The notes under the pieces are model-generated. The model had not been told where the DNA came from. It made no database searches and saw only the letters and a list, made by a program, of their open reading frames with translations. Shown here piece after piece: positions 25,073 through 34,268 of a stretch of 41,837 nucleotides of DNA. The translations under genes and the position numbers were made by a program. Source of the DNA: Kocuria sp. (GTDB taxonomy: Bacteria > Actinomycetota > Actinomycetes > Actinomycetales > Micrococcaceae); assembly GCA_030454085.1 (NCBI GenBank), contig JAKDJD010000022.1, forward strand, positions 1 to 41,837, written 5' to 3'. The first letter of the stretch is position 1, and the number at the start of each line of letters is the position of its first letter.

Positions 25073-26878
25073 GTGGCACATCTACTTGGAGGCGAAGCGC
25101 TTCACATCGAATTTCCCACCCGGACCGTATTCGAGGGAGTCACGGTCGGCGTGTCCGAAGGCGACCGCATCGGCGTCGTCGGAAAGAACGGAGACGGCAA
25201 ATCCACTCTCCTGTCCCTGCTGGCCCAACGCATCCAGCCGGACTCCGGCCGAGTCACGGTGCGGTCCGGCGTCCGCATCGGCTACCTGGATCAGTCCGAC
25301 GTCCTCAATGATGACCACTCGGTCGGTTACGCCCTCGTCGGCGACACCCCCGAATACGAGTGGGCCTCCAACTCCAGGATCCGCGACATCATCTCCGGTC
25401 TCGTACAGGACCTCGACTGGGATGCACCCGTCAATTCCTTGTCCGGCGGACAACGCCGCCGCGTGGCACTCGCGGAACTGCTCGTGGGCGACTGGGACGT
25501 CCTGATGCTGGACGAGCCCACGAACCACCTGGACGTCGGCGCCATCACCTGGCTCGCGGGCCACCTGAAGAACAGGTGGCCGAAGTCTCAGGGTGGATTG
25601 CTGACCGTGACGCACGATCGGTGGTTCCTCGACGAGATCTGCACCGAAACCTGGGAGGTGCATGACGGCGTCGTCGAGCCCTTCGAGGGCGGTTACGCCG
25701 CGTACATCCTGCAACGCGTCGAACGCGACCGCCAGGCCGCGGCCGCCGAGGCCAAGAGGCAGAACCTGATGCGCAAGGAGCTCGCCTGGCTCCGCCGCGG
25801 CGCACCGGCCCGCACCTCCAAGCCCAAGTTCCGCATCGATGCCGCGAACGAGCTCATCGACGACGTCCCGCCGGTCCGGGACACCGTGAAGCTCTCCCAG
25901 ATGGCCGTGTCGCGTCTGGGCAAGGACGTGGTGGACATCGAGGACGTCTCGGTCTCCTACCCCCTCCCCTCCGGTGAGGAGAAGCCCGTGCTGGACCATG
26001 TCACGTGGCTCATCGCCCCGGGCGAGCGTACGGGGATCCTCGGGGTCAACGGTGCCGGCAAGTCGACTCTGCTGGGGCTCGTGACGGGCGACGTCGCACC
26101 CTCATCGGGTCGGGTGAAGCACGGAAAGACCGTCCGGGTCGCCACTCTGACCCAGCAGCTGGACGAGCTGAAGGAAATCCAGAACGACAGGGTCTCGGAC
26201 GTGATCGGGCGCAAGCGCACGAGCTACGTCGCGGATGGCAAGGAAATGACGCCGGGGCAGTTGCTCGAACGGTTGGGGTTCACGAATGCCCAGCTCTCGA
26301 CGCCCGTTCGCGATCTGTCCGGCGGCCAGAAGCGTCGGTTGCAACTCCTGCTGATCCTGCTTGACGAGCCGAACGTGCTGATCCTGGACGAGCCGTCCAA
26401 TGACTTGGACACCGATATGCTCGCCGCGATGGAGGACCTCCTGGACACCTGGCCGGGAACGCTCCTGGTCGTCTCCCACGACCGATACCTCATGGAGCGC
26501 GTGACCGATCAACAGTTCGCTGTCATGGACGGTTCGTTCCGACACATGCCGGGCGGCATCGACCAGTACTTGCGGGAGCAGGAGCAGGCCGAGTCCAGAC
26601 ACCGTGAGAAGCCCACACCGGTTGCCTCTTCCTCCGCCACGACCGCGCCCGCCCGGTCCGGTGCCGAGATCCGGGAGGCACAGAAGGAGATGAAGGCCAT
26701 CGACCGGAAGCTGGCGCGCCTCAGCGAGTCGAAGAAGGAACTCCACGAACAAATGGCCGCACACGACCAGTCGGATTACGAAGGACTCGCCGACTTCGGG
26801 CGGCGCGCCCAGGAGATCCAGGACGAGGTCGACGAGCTGGAGATGCGCTGGCTCGAGCTATCCGACATCGTCGGCTGA
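25073..26878 (+). CDS. ABC-F family ATPase, Uup-like
   Basis: A 601-aa soluble protein with two ABC domains and no membrane segments. Domain 1 has Walker A VVGKNGDGKST (residues ~35-45), signature LSGGQRRR (~123) and Walker B LMLDEPTNHLD (~144). Domain 2 has GVNGAGKST (~324-332), LSGGQKRR and LILDEPSNDLD. After a Ser/Ala/Pro-rich linker, the last ~75 residues form a charged coiled coil, the C-terminal domain typical of Uup. ABC-F proteins act on the ribosome E site or related nucleic-acid structures; Uup-type proteins are linked to translation quality and DNA branch structures. Resistance is not indicated. GTG at 25073 is chosen over ATG 25025 because the -10 box lies between them. Confidence 0.9.
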   Translation: MAHLLGGEALHIEFPTRTVFEGVTVGVSEGDRIGVVGKNGDGKSTLLSLLAQRIQPDSGRVTVRSGVRIGYLDQSDVLNDDHSVGYALVGDTPEYEWASNSRIRDIISGLVQDLDWDAPVNSLSGGQRRRVALAELLVGDWDVLMLDEPTNHLDVGAITWLAGHLKNRWPKSQGGLLTVTHDRWFLDEICTETWEVHDGVVEPFEGGYAAYILQRVERDRQAAAAEAKRQNLMRKELAWLRRGAPARTSKPKFRIDAANELIDDVPPVRDTVKLSQMAVSRLGKDVVDIEDVSVSYPLPSGEEKPVLDHVTWLIAPGERTGILGVNGAGKSTLLGLVTGDVAPSSGRVKHGKTVRVATLTQQLDELKEIQNDRVSDVIGRKRTSYVADGKEMTPGQLLERLGFTNAQLSTPVRDLSGGQKRRLQLLLILLDEPNVLILDEPSNDLDTDMLAAMEDLLDTWPGTLLVVSHDRYLMERVTDQQFAVMDGSFRHMPGGIDQYLREQEQAESRHREKPTPVASSSATTAPARSGAEIREAQKEMKAIDRKLARLSESKKELHEQMAAHDQSDYEGLADFGRRAQEIQDEVDELEMRWLELSDIVG

Positions 26879-26911
26879 TCTGAAGGCCGGTCCTCTGCCT
26901 CGAACAGAGAA

Positions 26912-27769
26912 TCATATCGAGGGGGATTCCGCGGCCTGGGCGATCCGGATGAATTCCTCGATGCCCAGCTTTTCCCCTCGCAGTCCGGGGTCGATGCCGG
27001 CGGCCTCCAGAATCTCGCCCGAACGCTCCGAAGATCCGGCCCAGCCCGCGAGCGCGGCCCGAAGCGTCTTGCGACGCTGGGCGAAGGCGGCGTCGATCGC
27101 GGCGAAGAGGACGGTCCGGTCGACGTCGGCCAGGGGCTCCGCACGGCGGGTGAACGAGACGAGGCCGGAACGGATCTTGGGGGCGGGCCAGAAGACGTTC
27201 GTCCCGATGATTCCCGCTTTTCGCACGCTGGCGTACCACGCGGCCTTGACCGAGGGAACACCGTAGATCTTGGAACCCGGTTGAGCAGCGAGCCGGTCAG
27301 CAACTTCGTCCTGGACCATCACGAGTCCGTGCCGTATCGACGGAAATCGATCGAGCAGGTTCAGCAGCACCGGCACGGCAACGTTGTACGGAAGATTCGC
27401 CACGACAGCGTCCGGGACCATGGGCAGCTCTCGGACCTTCAGCGCATCGGCGAGGACGACGTCGAGCCGGTTCGCGCTCTCGGGGCGGTAGCGGGCGACC
27501 GTGTCCGGCAACTGCGCGGCCAACGGCGGATCGATTTCGACGGCGACCACGCGTTCGGCAACGTCGAGGATGCCCAGAGTCAGCGAACCGAGCCCGGGGC
27601 CGACCTCGAGCACGGTCTCCTCCGGACCGATCTCGGCGGTCGCGATGATCCTTCGGATCGTGTTCGGGTCGATCACGAAGTTCTGGCCGAGAGTCTTGGT
27701 CGGGCGGATACCGGCCCGGTCCGCGAGGTCGCGGATCTCGGAGGCACCCAGGAGAGCTGTTTCGTTCAC
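26912..27769 (-). CDS. rsmA: 16S rRNA dimethyladenosine transferase (KsgA)
   Basis: A 285-aa SAM-dependent methyltransferase that dimethylates two adjacent adenosines in the 3'-terminal helix of 16S rRNA during 30S maturation. Motifs are [12 protein letters not shown] (GQNF), motif [13 protein letters not shown], and the catalytic [11 protein letters not shown]. The C-terminal small helical domain carries [13 protein letters not shown]. Length is normal. Start is GTG at 27769, 7 nt after a TAGAAT -10 box; the upstream frame is open but unrelated. It follows tatD by 62 nt on the same strand and converges on the ABC-F gene with a 33-bp gap. ispE, the usual downstream partner in many actinobacteria, is absent here. 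Confidence 0.95.
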   Translation of the reverse strand: MNETALLGASEIRDLADRAGIRPTKTLGQNFVIDPNTIRRIIATAEIGPEETVLEVGPGLGSLTLGILDVAERVVAVEIDPPLAAQLPDTVARYRPESANRLDVVLADALKVRELPMVPDAVVANLPYNVAVPVLLNLLDRFPSIRHGLVMVQDEVADRLAAQPGSKIYGVPSVKAAWYASVRKAGIIGTNVFWPAPKIRSGLVSFTRRAEPLADVDRTVLFAAIDAAFAQRRKTLRAALAGWAGSSERSGEILEAAGIDPGLRGEKLGIEEFIRIAQAAESPSI

Positions 27770-27776
27770 CCGAAGG

Positions 27777-27782
27777 ATTCTA
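27777..27782 (-). promoter_or_regulatory. -10 box of leaderless rsmA transcript
   Basis: TAGAAT on the minus strand (5 of 6 matches to TATAAT), 7 nt (CCTTCGG) before the GTG at 27769. It gives rsmA a promoter independent of rsmI-tatD. Confidence 0.65.
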
Positions 27783-27831
27783 CAGGTGCCCCGTCGCGGG
27801 TCATCGGTTCCCGGGCTTCGCCGTCGGGAGC

Positions 27832-28902
27832 TCAGCGGTCCCTGCCAAAGCCGGGAATGCCCCAGGATCCGTAGACGTCCAGGGAATTCTCGCGAATGCG
27901 GTCGCACAGGGCGGCCAGATCGTCTCCCCGACGCTCGGCCATGTACCTCACCGTGTAATTGGTCATGTAGGAAGCATTCGGTCGGCCCCTGTATGGGTGT
28001 GGGGTCAGGAAAGGAGCATCCGTCTCGGCCAGGACGAGTTCCGGCCGGGCCATCTCCAAGGATTCCTGGATCCCGCGCGAGTTCTTGAACGTCACGGTTC
28101 CGGAGAAGGACATGTACCACCCGTTCCGGTTGCAGATCTCGGCGAGGTCCGGGCCTCCGGAATAGCAATGGAAAACGGTCCGGTCCGGGGCTCCTTCCTC
28201 TCGAAGGATCGCGACGACGTCATCGTGCGCATCCCGGTCGTGGATCTGCAGGGCCAGGCCCAGCTTCTTGGCGAGCCGGATGTGGAGCCTGAAGCTCTCC
28301 CGCTGGGCGTCGCGTCCGTCCTCGTCGGTACGGAAATAGTCCAACCCGGATTCGCCGATGGCGCGGACTCTGGTCGATCCCGCCATGTCCTCCAACGTGC
28401 CCAGGGCGTCGCCGAGCCTGCCCTGGGCCGCCAACCCGGGAGCCTCGTTCGGGTGGATCGCGACTGCAGCGAGCACACGGGGGTCGCTCTCCGCGGCCGT
28501 GACCGCGTATGCCGAGGATTTCAGGTCGCAACCGACCTGCACGATGGCACCGATACCCGCCGCCGCCCCGGTGTCCAGGGCGTCCAGCGCGGAGATCTCG
28601 ACCTCGCCGTCGAGCAGATCCATATGGGTGTGATCGTCCACGACCGGGGAAGGCAGGGGCTCTGGGGCCGGAGGAAAAATCAGGTTTCGGGAGCGACCGT
28701 CGTCCCCCGAGGCGCTCCGACGTCGCGTGCCTTCCCCCGATGCCTCATCGGCGATACCCGTGTACCGTTCGGCCTCGTAGGCCGGTGGAGTCTCCCCCGG
28801 AACGAATTTGGGGCGTGCGCTCGGCTCCGGCCAGAGGGATCTGATCAGCTCCTTCGCGTCGGGCGCGAGATCGTGCCACGTGGGATTGGCATGCGTGCAC
28901 AT
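27832..28902 (-). CDS. tatD: TatD family metal-dependent hydrolase
   Basis: A 356-aa member of the TatD DNase/amidohydrolase family (TIM barrel, 3'-5' exonuclease-like activity in characterised members). Metal ligands are visible: the HxH of DDHTHMD, Glu in IGESGLDYF, His in [10 protein letters not shown], His in VFHCYSGG, and Asp in [16 protein letters not shown]. The catalytic domain begins only near residue 88. Before it is a Pro-, Glu- and Arg-rich extension ([20 protein letters not shown] and beyond) of the kind seen in other actinobacterial TatD proteins. ATG at 28902 has AGGAG 11-12 nt ahead. It lies 41 nt after rsmI on the same strand. Confidence 0.92.
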   Translation of the reverse strand: MCTHANPTWHDLAPDAKELIRSLWPEPSARPKFVPGETPPAYEAERYTGIADEASGEGTRRRSASGDDGRSRNLIFPPAPEPLPSPVVDDHTHMDLLDGEVEISALDALDTGAAAGIGAIVQVGCDLKSSAYAVTAAESDPRVLAAVAIHPNEAPGLAAQGRLGDALGTLEDMAGSTRVRAIGESGLDYFRTDEDGRDAQRESFRLHIRLAKKLGLALQIHDRDAHDDVVAILREEGAPDRTVFHCYSGGPDLAEICNRNGWYMSFSGTVTFKNSRGIQESLEMARPELVLAETDAPFLTPHPYRGRPNASYMTNYTVRYMAERRGDDLAALCDRIRENSLDVYGSWGIPGFGRDR

Positions 28903-28943
28903 GGGTGGTGTTGCTCCTGGTGATTGAGGATGGGGAGGGGGCC

Positions 28944-29837
28944 TCAGGCGTCGTCCTCGGCGCGGCGAGCCAGCACGGCCTCGTAGAGTTCTCGCTTGCT
29001 GACCTGGTGGGTGGCCGCGATCCGGTTCACGGCCTCCTTGAGACGAACGCCGTCGGCCACGAGCTGTTCTGCCTCGTCGGTCAACGATTCGGCGCTCTCG
29101 GCCTCGGGTTCCGGGGCACCCTCGACGACCACAGCGATCTCGCCTCGCACCTGGTGGTGGTCGGCCCACATGAACAACTCGCCCAGGCTTCCACGGATGA
29201 CTTCCTCATGCAGTTTGGTCAGTTCTCGGGCGACGACGCCGCGGCGCTCGTCCCCGAAGCTCTCGACCAGCGCGCCCAGCATGGGGGCGAGCCGATGCGG
29301 CGCCTCGTAGAAGACCATGGTTCGGCGTTCGCCGATCAGTTCGGCCAACCGAGCCCGGCGCTCGGACACCTTGCGGGGAACGAAACCTTCGAACGCAAAA
29401 CGGTCCGAGGGCAGGCCCGAGACCGCGAGCGCGGAGAGGACGGCCGAAGGCCCAGGGGCACAGGAGACCGTCAGGCCTTCTTCGACGGCTCTTTCCACTA
29501 CCCGAAATCCCGGGTCGGAGACGGTGGGCATCCCGGCATCCGACATGAGAAGAACCGTCTGCCCTGAACGGACGGCGTCGACGAGCTCCTCGGCACGACG
29601 CTGCTCGTTGTGGTCGTGGTTGGTGACGACTCGGCCGCGGACACTCACTCCCAACCCGCTCGTGAGCTTGCGGAGCTTGCGGGTGTCCTCCACAGCAATG
29701 ACATCGGCACTGGTCAGGTACTCCTTGAGTCGCTCGCTGGCATCCTTGAGATTGCCGATGGGCGTGGCGGCCAGAACGAGGATCCCTGCGTCGGATGTGC
29801 TCGGGGACGTTTCGGAGACTTCCGGTTTCGTGTTCAC
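28944..29837 (-). CDS. rsmI: 16S rRNA (cytidine 2'-O-)methyltransferase RsmI
   Basis: A 297-aa tetrapyrrole-methylase-fold SAM enzyme that 2'-O-methylates the C1402 position (E. coli numbering) of 16S rRNA at the decoding site. Motifs are ATPIGNLKDAS near residue 24, VEDTRKLRKL, SDAGMPTVSDPG, CAPGPSAVLSALAVSGLP, and FEGFVPRK. The C-terminal helices contain ATHQVSKRELYEAVL. Start is GTG at 29837, with a TAGTCT -10 box 6 nt upstream and no ribosome binding site. It shares a short divergent promoter region with the O-mannosyltransferase gene and is followed by tatD. Confidence 0.95.
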   Translation of the reverse strand: MNTKPEVSETSPSTSDAGILVLAATPIGNLKDASERLKEYLTSADVIAVEDTRKLRKLTSGLGVSVRGRVVTNHDHNEQRRAEELVDAVRSGQTVLLMSDAGMPTVSDPGFRVVERAVEEGLTVSCAPGPSAVLSALAVSGLPSDRFAFEGFVPRKVSERRARLAELIGERRTMVFYEAPHRLAPMLGALVESFGDERRGVVARELTKLHEEVIRGSLGELFMWADHHQVRGEIAVVVEGAPEPEAESAESLTDEAEQLVADGVRLKEAVNRIAATHQVSKRELYEAVLARRAEDDA

Positions 29838-29843
29838 CCGTCC

Positions 29844-29849
29844 AGACTA
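29844..29849 (-). promoter_or_regulatory. -10 box of leaderless rsmI transcript
   Basis: TAGTCT on the minus strand with a 6-nt GGACGG spacer to the GTG at 29837. Confidence 0.55.
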
Positions 29850-29927
29850 GCCAATACGCGGCCGCGGCGAGTGGCCGGCGCCTGCCGGGCCTCGTCGTGG
29901 AGTCCTCCTTTCCTGGGGTTGCTCCCG

Positions 29928-29933
29928 TACCAT
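29928..29933 (+). promoter_or_regulatory. -10 box of leaderless O-mannosyltransferase transcript
   Basis: TACCAT with a 7-nt GGGTCGG spacer to the GTG at 29941. The in-frame ATG at 29932 lies inside this box and so would not be in the transcript. Confidence 0.6.
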
Positions 29934-29940
29934 GGGTCGG

Positions 29941-31599
29941 GTGAGAAACACCGATTCAGTGACCACGGACCCCGGATCCACCGCTTCCGCGCACCGTCAC
30001 GGCGACCGCGACCCGGTGTTCCCACGCGGTGCGTTCCGCCTCGATGCTCTTCTCGATCGGCTCCGGGTGGCTCCTGTCCATCTGCCCCGGTACTGGTGGG
30101 TTGCGCCCGCCGTCGTCCTGATCCTGGCCGCTCTTCTGCGGATCGTGGGCCTCGCACACCCGAATGCCATGGCCTTCGACGAGACCTATTACGCCAAGGA
30201 CGGCTACTCGTTGCTGCATTTCGGCCACGAGCGCCAATGGCCCAGGGACGCAAATGCCTCGTTCCTCTCGGGCGACCCCGTCCGCCCCTCGGCGATGGCC
30301 GAGTATGCGGTGCATCCTCCCCTGGGCAAATGGATGATCGCCCTCGGAATGATGCTTTTCGGCGATGACAACCCCTTTGGGTGGAGGTTCGCGGCCGCAC
30401 TCTTCGGAACGCTCTCCATTGGCCTACTCATGTGGGTCGCGTGGATGATGTTCCGGTCGATCACCCTGGCGAGTATCGCCGGGTTCCTGATGGCCATCGA
30501 CGGGCTCCACATCGTCCAGTCCCGCCTGGCCCTGTTGGACATCTTCCTGATGTTCTGGCTTGTCCTGGCCTTCGCGTTCTTGGTGGCCGACCGCATATCG
30601 ACCCGACGCAAGCTCGCGCATGCGGTCAGTCGTGCCGGAGGCCATGGCCCTTCCGGTGCCCCCTCCTCACGGTTCCTTGCTTACGGCCCCTGGCTCGGGA
30701 TCAGGTGGTGGCGCATCGCCGCCGGAGTCGCCTGCGGCGCGGCCGTGGGAGTGAAATGGAACGCCCTGTTCTTCGTGGCCGTGTTCGGTATCCTGACGGT
30801 CCTGTGGGACGTGTCCGCACGACGCGTCGTCGGGATACGCGGATGGTTCACCGGCGCATTGCTCAAGGATTCGTGGCCCGCCGCCCTCTCGGTCCTGGGC
30901 ATCGGACTCGTCACGTACCTGGTCACCTGGACGGGATGGTTCGTTTCCAACGACGCCTACGACCGGCACTGGGCCGAAGAACACCCGGGCGAGGGCGTGA
31001 CCTGGTTGCCTCCTGCATTGCGCAGCCTGTGGGAATACCACGGGCAGGCCTACAGTTTCCACACGCATTTGGATTCGCCTCACACGTATATGTCCCCGGC
31101 GTGGCAGTGGCTCATCCTCGGGCGCCCGACGTCCTACTATTACGAGTCCTACGATTCCGGCCAAGCCGGCTGCGCTGCCTCGCGCTGCTCGGAGGCCATC
31201 CTGAACGTGGGCAACCCCCTGATCTGGTGGGCGGCCGCCGCCTCCATGCTCTTCGTTCTGATCTGGTGGATCATCAAGAAGGACTGGCGCATGGGTGCGA
31301 TCTTCATGGTCTTCGCCGTCGGCTACCTTCCATGGTTCGCGTATCCGGATCGCACCACGTTCTACTTCTATGCCTTGTCATTCCTGCCCTGGATGATTCT
31401 GGGTCTGACAGCCGTCCTGGGTCTCGGCCTCGGCAGGCCCGGGGACACGGTGCGGCGACGCCGTCTCGGGCTGGTCGTGGTCGGGACGTTCCTCGTCGCG
31501 GCGCTGCTCATCACGAACTTCTTCTGGCCCATCTGGAGCGGGCAGATGATTCCGTACGAGCACTGGCGGTGGCGCATGTGGTTCGACGCCTGGATCTAG
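29941..31599 (+). CDS. pmt: Dolichyl-phosphate-mannose-protein mannosyltransferase
   Basis: A 552-aa polytopic GT39 enzyme that transfers mannose from polyprenyl-phosphate-mannose to Ser/Thr of proteins as they are exported through Sec. The first extracytoplasmic loop carries the catalytic Asp-Glu pair, D80-E81, in MAFDETYYAKDGYS. Around it are 10 or more hydrophobic segments. Further PMT elements are VHPPLGKWMIALG and HTHLDSPHTYMSPAWQW. GTG 29941 is chosen over ATG 29932 because the latter lies in the -10 box. It is divergent from rsmI, the same pairing as Rv1002c/Rv1003 in M. tuberculosis. Likely targets are secreted lipoproteins and wall proteins. Confidence 0.93.
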   Translation: MRNTDSVTTDPGSTASAHRHGDRDPVFPRGAFRLDALLDRLRVAPVHLPRYWWVAPAVVLILAALLRIVGLAHPNAMAFDETYYAKDGYSLLHFGHERQWPRDANASFLSGDPVRPSAMAEYAVHPPLGKWMIALGMMLFGDDNPFGWRFAAALFGTLSIGLLMWVAWMMFRSITLASIAGFLMAIDGLHIVQSRLALLDIFLMFWLVLAFAFLVADRISTRRKLAHAVSRAGGHGPSGAPSSRFLAYGPWLGIRWWRIAAGVACGAAVGVKWNALFFVAVFGILTVLWDVSARRVVGIRGWFTGALLKDSWPAALSVLGIGLVTYLVTWTGWFVSNDAYDRHWAEEHPGEGVTWLPPALRSLWEYHGQAYSFHTHLDSPHTYMSPAWQWLILGRPTSYYYESYDSGQAGCAASRCSEAILNVGNPLIWWAAAASMLFVLIWWIIKKDWRMGAIFMVFAVGYLPWFAYPDRTTFYFYALSFLPWMILGLTAVLGLGLGRPGDTVRRRRLGLVVVGTFLVAALLITNFFWPIWSGQMIPYEHWRWRMWFDAWI

Positions 31600-31765
31600 C
31601 GGGCACCCGGCTCGCACGGAGCGTCGGGCGGGCCGGCGGGCGCGGAGCGTCGGGCATCTCGCCTCGAAGTGGCAATTTTGTGCATCCTGCGCCGCGCGGA
31701 ACCCCGTGGGGAGCCCAGGTCCTTCGTGTCCGCGCATCGGCGAGCCGGCCGAAGAAGGTGGTGAG
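31600..31765. other. Gap between O-mannosyltransferase and TIGR01906 genes
   Basis: 166 bp between convergent genes. A 13-nt direct repeat, CGGAGCGTCGGGC, occurs at 31617-31629 and 31643-31655. No T-tailed hairpin is evident. No gene is supported. Confidence 0.5.
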
Positions 31766-32833
31766 TCAGCGGCTCAAGCGGTCGCGGATCTCCTGCCGGT
31801 CGTGGACGGACTTGAGCGCGCGCTGGCGCCGGTAGGCCGTGGGCCACGTGCTGATGAGCAGCACGGCACTGACCACGACGCCGAAGATCGCGATCCCCAC
31901 GGCGGCGTCGACCCAGAACTGCTCGGGGAACAATCGGATGAGACTGTCCGACTCCCGGAATGCCCAGTTGCCTCCGGAGAAGAAGACCTCGTGGAAGCCC
32001 GTGAACAAGGCTTGCCAGCCCAACGCCCCGAAGATTCCGAGAACCACGAGCACGGCCAGTGTCAACCAGGCGCCCCAGAAAATGCTCTTGCGGATCGCCC
32101 CTGGGGCACGGCGCCTGAGGCCCTTCATTCCCACCAGGGCAACGAGGCAGAACAGGACGACGCCGACCATGGCCCACAACATCACGTGCTTGACGTCCGT
32201 CATGTGCGAGACCTCAGCCGGGGTGAAGATTGACTGACCGTCCGACGTCGTCAGGTCGCCGAGGTAACGGCTCGGCGCCGCATTGAGAACGTATTCCAGC
32301 CCGTAGGACCCGTAGGTCATCCGGTCGTCGGTCGAGAACCCGAAGGAGTCCTTCGGAAATCCCGGCCGATGGTACTCGAACCACAGGAAGGCCGGGGTCG
32401 CGATCGCACGGACGCCGAGCATGAGGGTAGCCAACGGAACCGCGATGGTCATCAGAGCTCGGCGCAATCCGAGGGCGCGGGGCTTGTCCTCGATCGCCGC
32501 GTCGCGGGCAGTCCTGGTCCGGGGTTCCGTTCCCCGTTGAGTCTGAGCCCGACCCTGCCGTGTCGTATCGTCATGACCTCCGGGCTCCAAGGGCCCGTTG
32601 CCACGGTGGTCTTCGCTCCCGGTAGACCCAGCGCTCCTCCGAACCGCCGCGGCCCCCTGCTGTTCAGAGGGCCGTTGCTGTTCAGGGGCCACCTGCTTTT
32701 CGGAGGACCGCCGTGCCTCGGGAGCATCCGTCGCAGCCTCCTGGGAGACCGCGGGAAGAAGATTGTCCCAGTCCTGTTCGGGAGACTCCGCCCACGGTGT
32801 GTCTTCTCCCTGGGGCCGGGACGTGGAGGACAT
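31766..32833 (-). CDS. TIGR01906 family (DUF1461) integral membrane protein
   Basis: A 355-aa protein. The first ~120 residues are polar and disordered (Glu, Gln, Ser, Arg, Pro) and include an 18-bp-repeat-encoded hexapeptide tract. Then come four to five hydrophobic segments, with a large extracytoplasmic loop after the first one (FEYHRPGFPKDSFGFSTDDR and a LTTSDG segment). The late sequence FRESDSLIRLFPEQFWVDAA is the family's most recognisable element. The biochemical role of the family is unknown. AAGGAG precedes the ATG at 32833. Its end converges on the O-mannosyltransferase gene; the L,D-transpeptidase gene lies upstream on the same strand, 82 nt away, and could be co-transcribed. Confidence 0.8.
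   Translation of the reverse strand: MSSTSRPQGEDTPWAESPEQDWDNLLPAVSQEAATDAPEARRSSEKQVAPEQQRPSEQQGAAAVRRSAGSTGSEDHRGNGPLEPGGHDDTTRQGRAQTQRGTEPRTRTARDAAIEDKPRALGLRRALMTIAVPLATLMLGVRAIATPAFLWFEYHRPGFPKDSFGFSTDDRMTYGSYGLEYVLNAAPSRYLGDLTTSDGQSIFTPAEVSHMTDVKHVMLWAMVGVVLFCLVALVGMKGLRRRAPGAIRKSIFWGAWLTLAVLVVLGIFGALGWQALFTGFHEVFFSGGNWAFRESDSLIRLFPEQFWVDAAVGIAIFGVVVSAVLLISTWPTAYRRQRALKSVHDRQEIRDRLSR
32658..32711 (-). repeat. 18-bp tandem repeat inside the TIGR01906 gene
   Basis: Three imperfect 18-bp units (32658-32675, 32676-32693, 32694-32711) that all begin TGCT. On the minus strand they encode hexapeptides ending in EKQ, EQQ and EQQ in the disordered N-terminal tail. Confidence 0.7.
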
Positions 32834-32915
32834 GCTTCTCCTTACTCGATATGCGGCGGTCGGCAGACTTCACACGCTCGGAACCCTGGTCCTCACGCGC
32901 CCTGGCTGCCGGGGG

Positions 32916-34196
32916 TCACCAGTTTCCGTGCCAGCTGGTATCCGTGTAGTGCTCCCACGGGATGTTCCAGTCCCCGTACCCGTTGTCGGGGTTGGCCTGG
33001 CCATAGTCGGTGTTCTGGGTCTCGACAATGTCTCCGACCTCGAAGGTGTCGAAGAAGAATTCGGCATCGTCGGGCAGCAGACCGATACAGCCGTGGGAAA
33101 TATTGGCGACACCGACCACATTGTAGGCCGAAGGCTCCGCCTGGTGAACGAATGCGCCGCTATTCGTCAGGCGACTGGTATTGGTCGCTTCGAAGGGCTC
33201 GTACCAATGCTCGTCGCCCTTCTTGAGTCCCAGGGTCTTCGCATCGAACTTGTATTTCTTGGCCTGCTCGAGGATGACCAGCTTGCCGGTCACGGACGGC
33301 CAGTCCTTGCTGCCCAAGGTCACCGGCGCTTCTCGCACCATGTTGTCGTTGACATACATCTTCATACTCTTCGTGTTGTTGTCCACGAAGGCATAGTGCT
33401 TCTCGCCGATCTTGAAGGTCACCTTATAATTCTGGTTGCCGATCTGGCCGTTGCCGAGATCCTTCCCCAGAATGTTCGCCTCAATGGTCACCTCGGAATT
33501 GGGCGCCCAGAGGTCCTGCGGGCGATACCGGACCATGGTGTCCGAGTACCAGCGGAAAAGACCGGGTGCGGCCCCGCCCCCGGTGACCGTGATGGACTTC
33601 TCGATATCGCCCTTGTTGGTCACGGGCTCCGAGAAATCGAATTGGATGACCTGTCCGGTGCCGTAGGTCTTCCCTTCCTGGACGTTGAGCTTGGCGTCGG
33701 CCTCATTGGCGGCCACGACGGTCGCGAAAGAACTCTGCGACTCGTGCTCGCCCTTGTCTCCGGTGACCTTGTACTTGATCGTGTAGTTCGTATCGAACTC
33801 GAGATCGCCGTCCGAGGTCCAGGTCTTGCCGTCCTCCGACACGTGACCCTTGACGTCTTCCTTGCCGCCAGTGATCTCGACCTCGGACATCCTGCCCTCG
33901 GCGGTCGTGACACTCACCGGCACGACGGGATTGACCTCCTTGGCATTGGCCTCCGGGGTGACCGTGACCTGCGGGGTGAAGGTCTTGGACGGTGACGCAC
34001 TCGCCGAGGAATCCTTGGACGCCTGATCGTTTCCGGAGCAGGCGCTCAGTACCGCTGCGCTGAAGACACCCAGGGCGCCTCCTGCGAGTGCTCGGCGCCG
34101 TGTAAGACCGAAGGACGCCCCATCGCTGTGGGCGGTTCTGTCCTGTGTGGTCCGGCCGGAGCCAGACCTGTGGTTCTTTGGAGTAGGTTCGGTCAC
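32916..34196 (-). CDS. L,D-transpeptidase lipoprotein with Ig-like domains
   Basis: A 426-aa exported wall-crosslinking enzyme. The signal carries a twin-arginine run (R33-R35, TRRRALAGG) followed by a lipobox L-S-A-C53, so it is probably a Tat-exported lipoprotein. A Ser/Thr linker follows, then two Ig-like domains resembling those of mycobacterial Ldt enzymes, then the YkuD catalytic domain. That domain has FVHQAEPSAYNVVGVANISHGC with the nucleophile near Cys 370. The motif reads SHGCIGL rather than SHGCIRM/N. A ~45-residue Trp/Tyr/Asn-rich C-terminal tail follows. Expected reaction: 3-3 crosslinks in peptidoglycan. The start is GTG at 34196; GGAAGGA lies about 13 nt ahead. Confidence 0.92.
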   Translation of the reverse strand: MTEPTPKNHRSGSGRTTQDRTAHSDGASFGLTRRRALAGGALGVFSAAVLSACSGNDQASKDSSASASPSKTFTPQVTVTPEANAKEVNPVVPVSVTTAEGRMSEVEITGGKEDVKGHVSEDGKTWTSDGDLEFDTNYTIKYKVTGDKGEHESQSSFATVVAANEADAKLNVQEGKTYGTGQVIQFDFSEPVTNKGDIEKSITVTGGGAAPGLFRWYSDTMVRYRPQDLWAPNSEVTIEANILGKDLGNGQIGNQNYKVTFKIGEKHYAFVDNNTKSMKMYVNDNMVREAPVTLGSKDWPSVTGKLVILEQAKKYKFDAKTLGLKKGDEHWYEPFEATNTSRLTNSGAFVHQAEPSAYNVVGVANISHGCIGLLPDDAEFFFDTFEVGDIVETQNTDYGQANPDNGYGDWNIPWEHYTDTSWHGNW

Positions 34197-34268
34197 TCTT
34201 ACAATATTCCTTCCGACGTGCGGCGCGAGCGGTCTACCGCGTCCCCCGACGCGGCCCTCAATTTGCTA

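Noticed and set aside
30381..31835. Long plus-strand frame overlapping the O-mannosyltransferase
   Set aside because: Arg/Pro-rich out-of-frame translation of a membrane-protein gene; no independent start signal.
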